Shown in pieces: positions 63,408 to 64,000 of a stretch of 64,000 bases of DNA. Each line of letters starts with the position of its first letter. Position 1 is the first letter of the stretch. This stretch comes from Polyangiaceae bacterium (GTDB taxonomy: Bacteria; Myxococcota_A; Polyangia; Polyangiales; Polyangiaceae): positions 59,855 to 123,854 of the forward strand of contig JAICUB010000018.1 of the NCBI GenBank assembly GCA_025936045.1, read 5' to 3'. Under the pieces are notes generated by a model, which was not told where the DNA came from, searched no databases, and worked only from the letters and a program-made list of their open reading frames with translations. The position numbers and the translations under genes are program-made.

Positions 63408-63422
63408 CACCCCTCCGGGGTG
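63408..63422 (+). terminator. hairpin directly after the pseudouridine synthase
   Basis: CACCCC and GGGGTG form a 6-bp stem with a 3-nt loop, starting at the base after the stop codon. There is no U tract. The remaining bases up to the tRNA show nothing but the tRNA promoter. Confidence 0.45.
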
Positions 63423-63566
63423 ACGCCATTGCGGCAAGCAGGGCAAGGATCGAGCAAAAGGAGGGGGGCCGGCGAGGAAACGCTGCGAGCGGTGCTCACG
63501 CACTGCGGAGCCGGGCGTCATCGGCTCACTTGGCCGCAGAGGCTAGCGTGCGGCCCGAGGTCGCAC

Positions 63567-63572
63567 TACGCT
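63567..63572 (+). promoter_or_regulatory. putative -10 box TACGCT for tRNA-Leu
   Basis: TACGCT ends 10 bp before the first base of the tRNA, a usual distance for a -10 box. Confidence 0.35.
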
Positions 63573-63582
63573 CCGCGTTCTC

Positions 63583-63667
63583 GCACGAGTGGCGGAATTG
63601 GCAGACGCGCCGGATTTAGGTTCCGGTACCGCAAGGTGTGTGGGTTCAAGTCCCTCCTCGTGCACCA
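63583..63667 (+). tRNA. tRNA-Leu (anticodon UAG)
   Basis: The 85-base gene begins GCACGAG and ends CTCGTGC plus ACCA, giving a full 7-bp acceptor stem and an encoded CCA. The anticodon arm is CCGGA/TCCGG around TTTAGGT, anticodon TAG. The long variable arm CCGCAAGG and the T-loop TTCAAGT fit a class II Leu tRNA. One U-U mismatch is present in the T-stem. Confidence 0.95.
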
Positions 63668-63737
63668 GAGCGAATACGTTGACGAAGTGGGCGTCGGCGG
63701 GATCGATTGTTGAGTAACGCAGTCGGCTTTCCCGACG

Positions 63738-63846
63738 TTATCCCGACGATATCGCCGGCTCGCTGTTCAAATTCTTGAACTCGGGGATGTGCTCATAGAG
63801 GTCGACGAGCCAGCCGAGATCATGTTCTCGGATTGAAAATCCCCCG
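63738..63846 (-). pseudogene. possible gene remnant cut by the IS end
   Basis: On the minus strand a frame ending at the TAA at 63738 reads REHDLGWLVDLYEHIPEFKN before an EPAISSG end. It looks protein-like and uses less GC-rich codons than the neighbours, but its 5' side runs into the IS end. It may be the tail of a gene disrupted by insertion. I recognise no family. Confidence 0.25.
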
Positions 63847-64000
63847 ATTTGGTGGACCACCAAATTGGCGCGAGAATGCGCCGGGAGTGGACCATGGACA
63901 AGAAGAAGCAGCGACGGAAGCGGCGAGCGTTTGCGCCGGAGTTCAAGGCGGAGGCGGTGCGTCTCTGCCGAGTGGGCGATCGCAGCATCACGCAGGTTGC
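63847..64000 (+). mobile_element. left end of an IS3-type insertion sequence (cut by window)
   Basis: The transposase start lies at 63894. Upstream, ATTTGGTGG, one base, then CCACCAAAT (63847-63865) forms a perfect palindrome that probably contains or adjoins the terminal inverted repeat. The exact boundary and any target duplication cannot be fixed because the right end lies outside the window. Confidence 0.55.
63894..64000 (+). CDS. IS3-family transposase OrfA-like (3' partial)
   Basis: The visible 35 residues start MDKKKQRRKRRAF and continue with PEFKAEAVRLCRVG, the N-terminal helix-turn-helix of IS3/IS911-type OrfA transposases, which bind the terminal repeats. The frame runs off the window edge. 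A GGGAG sequence lies 6 nt before the ATG. It is the only mobile gene in the window. Confidence 0.8.
   Translation, partial: MDKKKQRRKRRAFAPEFKAEAVRLCRVGDRSITQV

Overview
The window is high-GC DNA, densely packed with genes, from what is most likely a myxobacterium-like member of the Myxococcota (Polyangiales-type). That is an inference from gene content: Hanks-type Ser/Thr kinases with PEGA or TonB-like C-terminal domains, FHA and PilZ proteins, many lipoproteins with glycine-rich or cysteine-rich repeats, NHL/beta-propeller lipoproteins, and a large number of multi-span GT-C-like membrane proteins. I count 50 protein genes (the first and last cut by the window edges), one tRNA-Leu(UAG), the left end of an IS3-type insertion sequence and a possible gene remnant next to it. 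No stretch of more than 300 bases lacks a gene. There is no rRNA, CRISPR array or prophage.

Layout. 1-5.9 kb: GT39-like membrane proteins (one partial and a tandem paralogous pair) and a DUF354 protein. 6-10 kb: zwf, an outer-membrane-type secreted protein and a MocR-type regulator. 10-13 kb: another GT39-like gene, translationally coupled to a MinD-like ATPase fused to J-like and RodZ-like HTH regions. 13-17 kb: thiol-redox genes (three CxxC proteins) interleaved with a DEDDh exonuclease and a GYF/GAF protein. 17-20.4 kb: two Ser/Thr kinases. 20.4-28.5 kb: surface-glycan type genes (TMTC-like TPR membrane protein, NAD-dependent epimerase, two more multi-span proteins, a GT2 transferase) and a small lipoprotein. 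28.5-32.5 kb: a tightly overlapping four-gene lipoprotein operon (beta-propeller, two NHL proteins, a cytochrome P460-like protein). 32.5-36.9 kb: a tail-anchored double-FHA protein, a PilZ protein, purN and a response regulator. 37-41.7 kb: trpS, an LDLa-repeat lipoprotein, a sulfotransferase, tsaD and a LigB/DODA-type dioxygenase. 41.8-49 kb: a seven-repeat Cys-rich lipoprotein, a 1380-residue TPR-HEAT protein and two more lipoproteins. 49-57.7 kb: a second glycan-type block (DUF2079 protein, flippase-like protein, two large membrane proteins, GT2). 57.8-63.4 kb: aguB-aguA (agmatine to putrescine), a GH5-type lipoprotein, an alpha/beta-hydrolase-like protein and an RluA-type pseudouridine synthase. 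Then tRNA-Leu and the IS3 end.

Two themes run through the window. The first is envelope glycan assembly: ten GT-C-like membrane proteins, two polyprenyl-phosphate-sugar synthase-like GT2 enzymes, a flippase-like protein, an epimerase and a DUF354 protein, several of them evident paralogues. The second is envelope sensing and signalling: kinases, FHA, PilZ, propeller lipoproteins and Cys-rich lipoproteins. Many gene starts carry a TAnnnT box (often TGCTAnnnT) only 6-10 nt before the start codon and no Shine-Dalgarno, which suggests common leaderless transcription.
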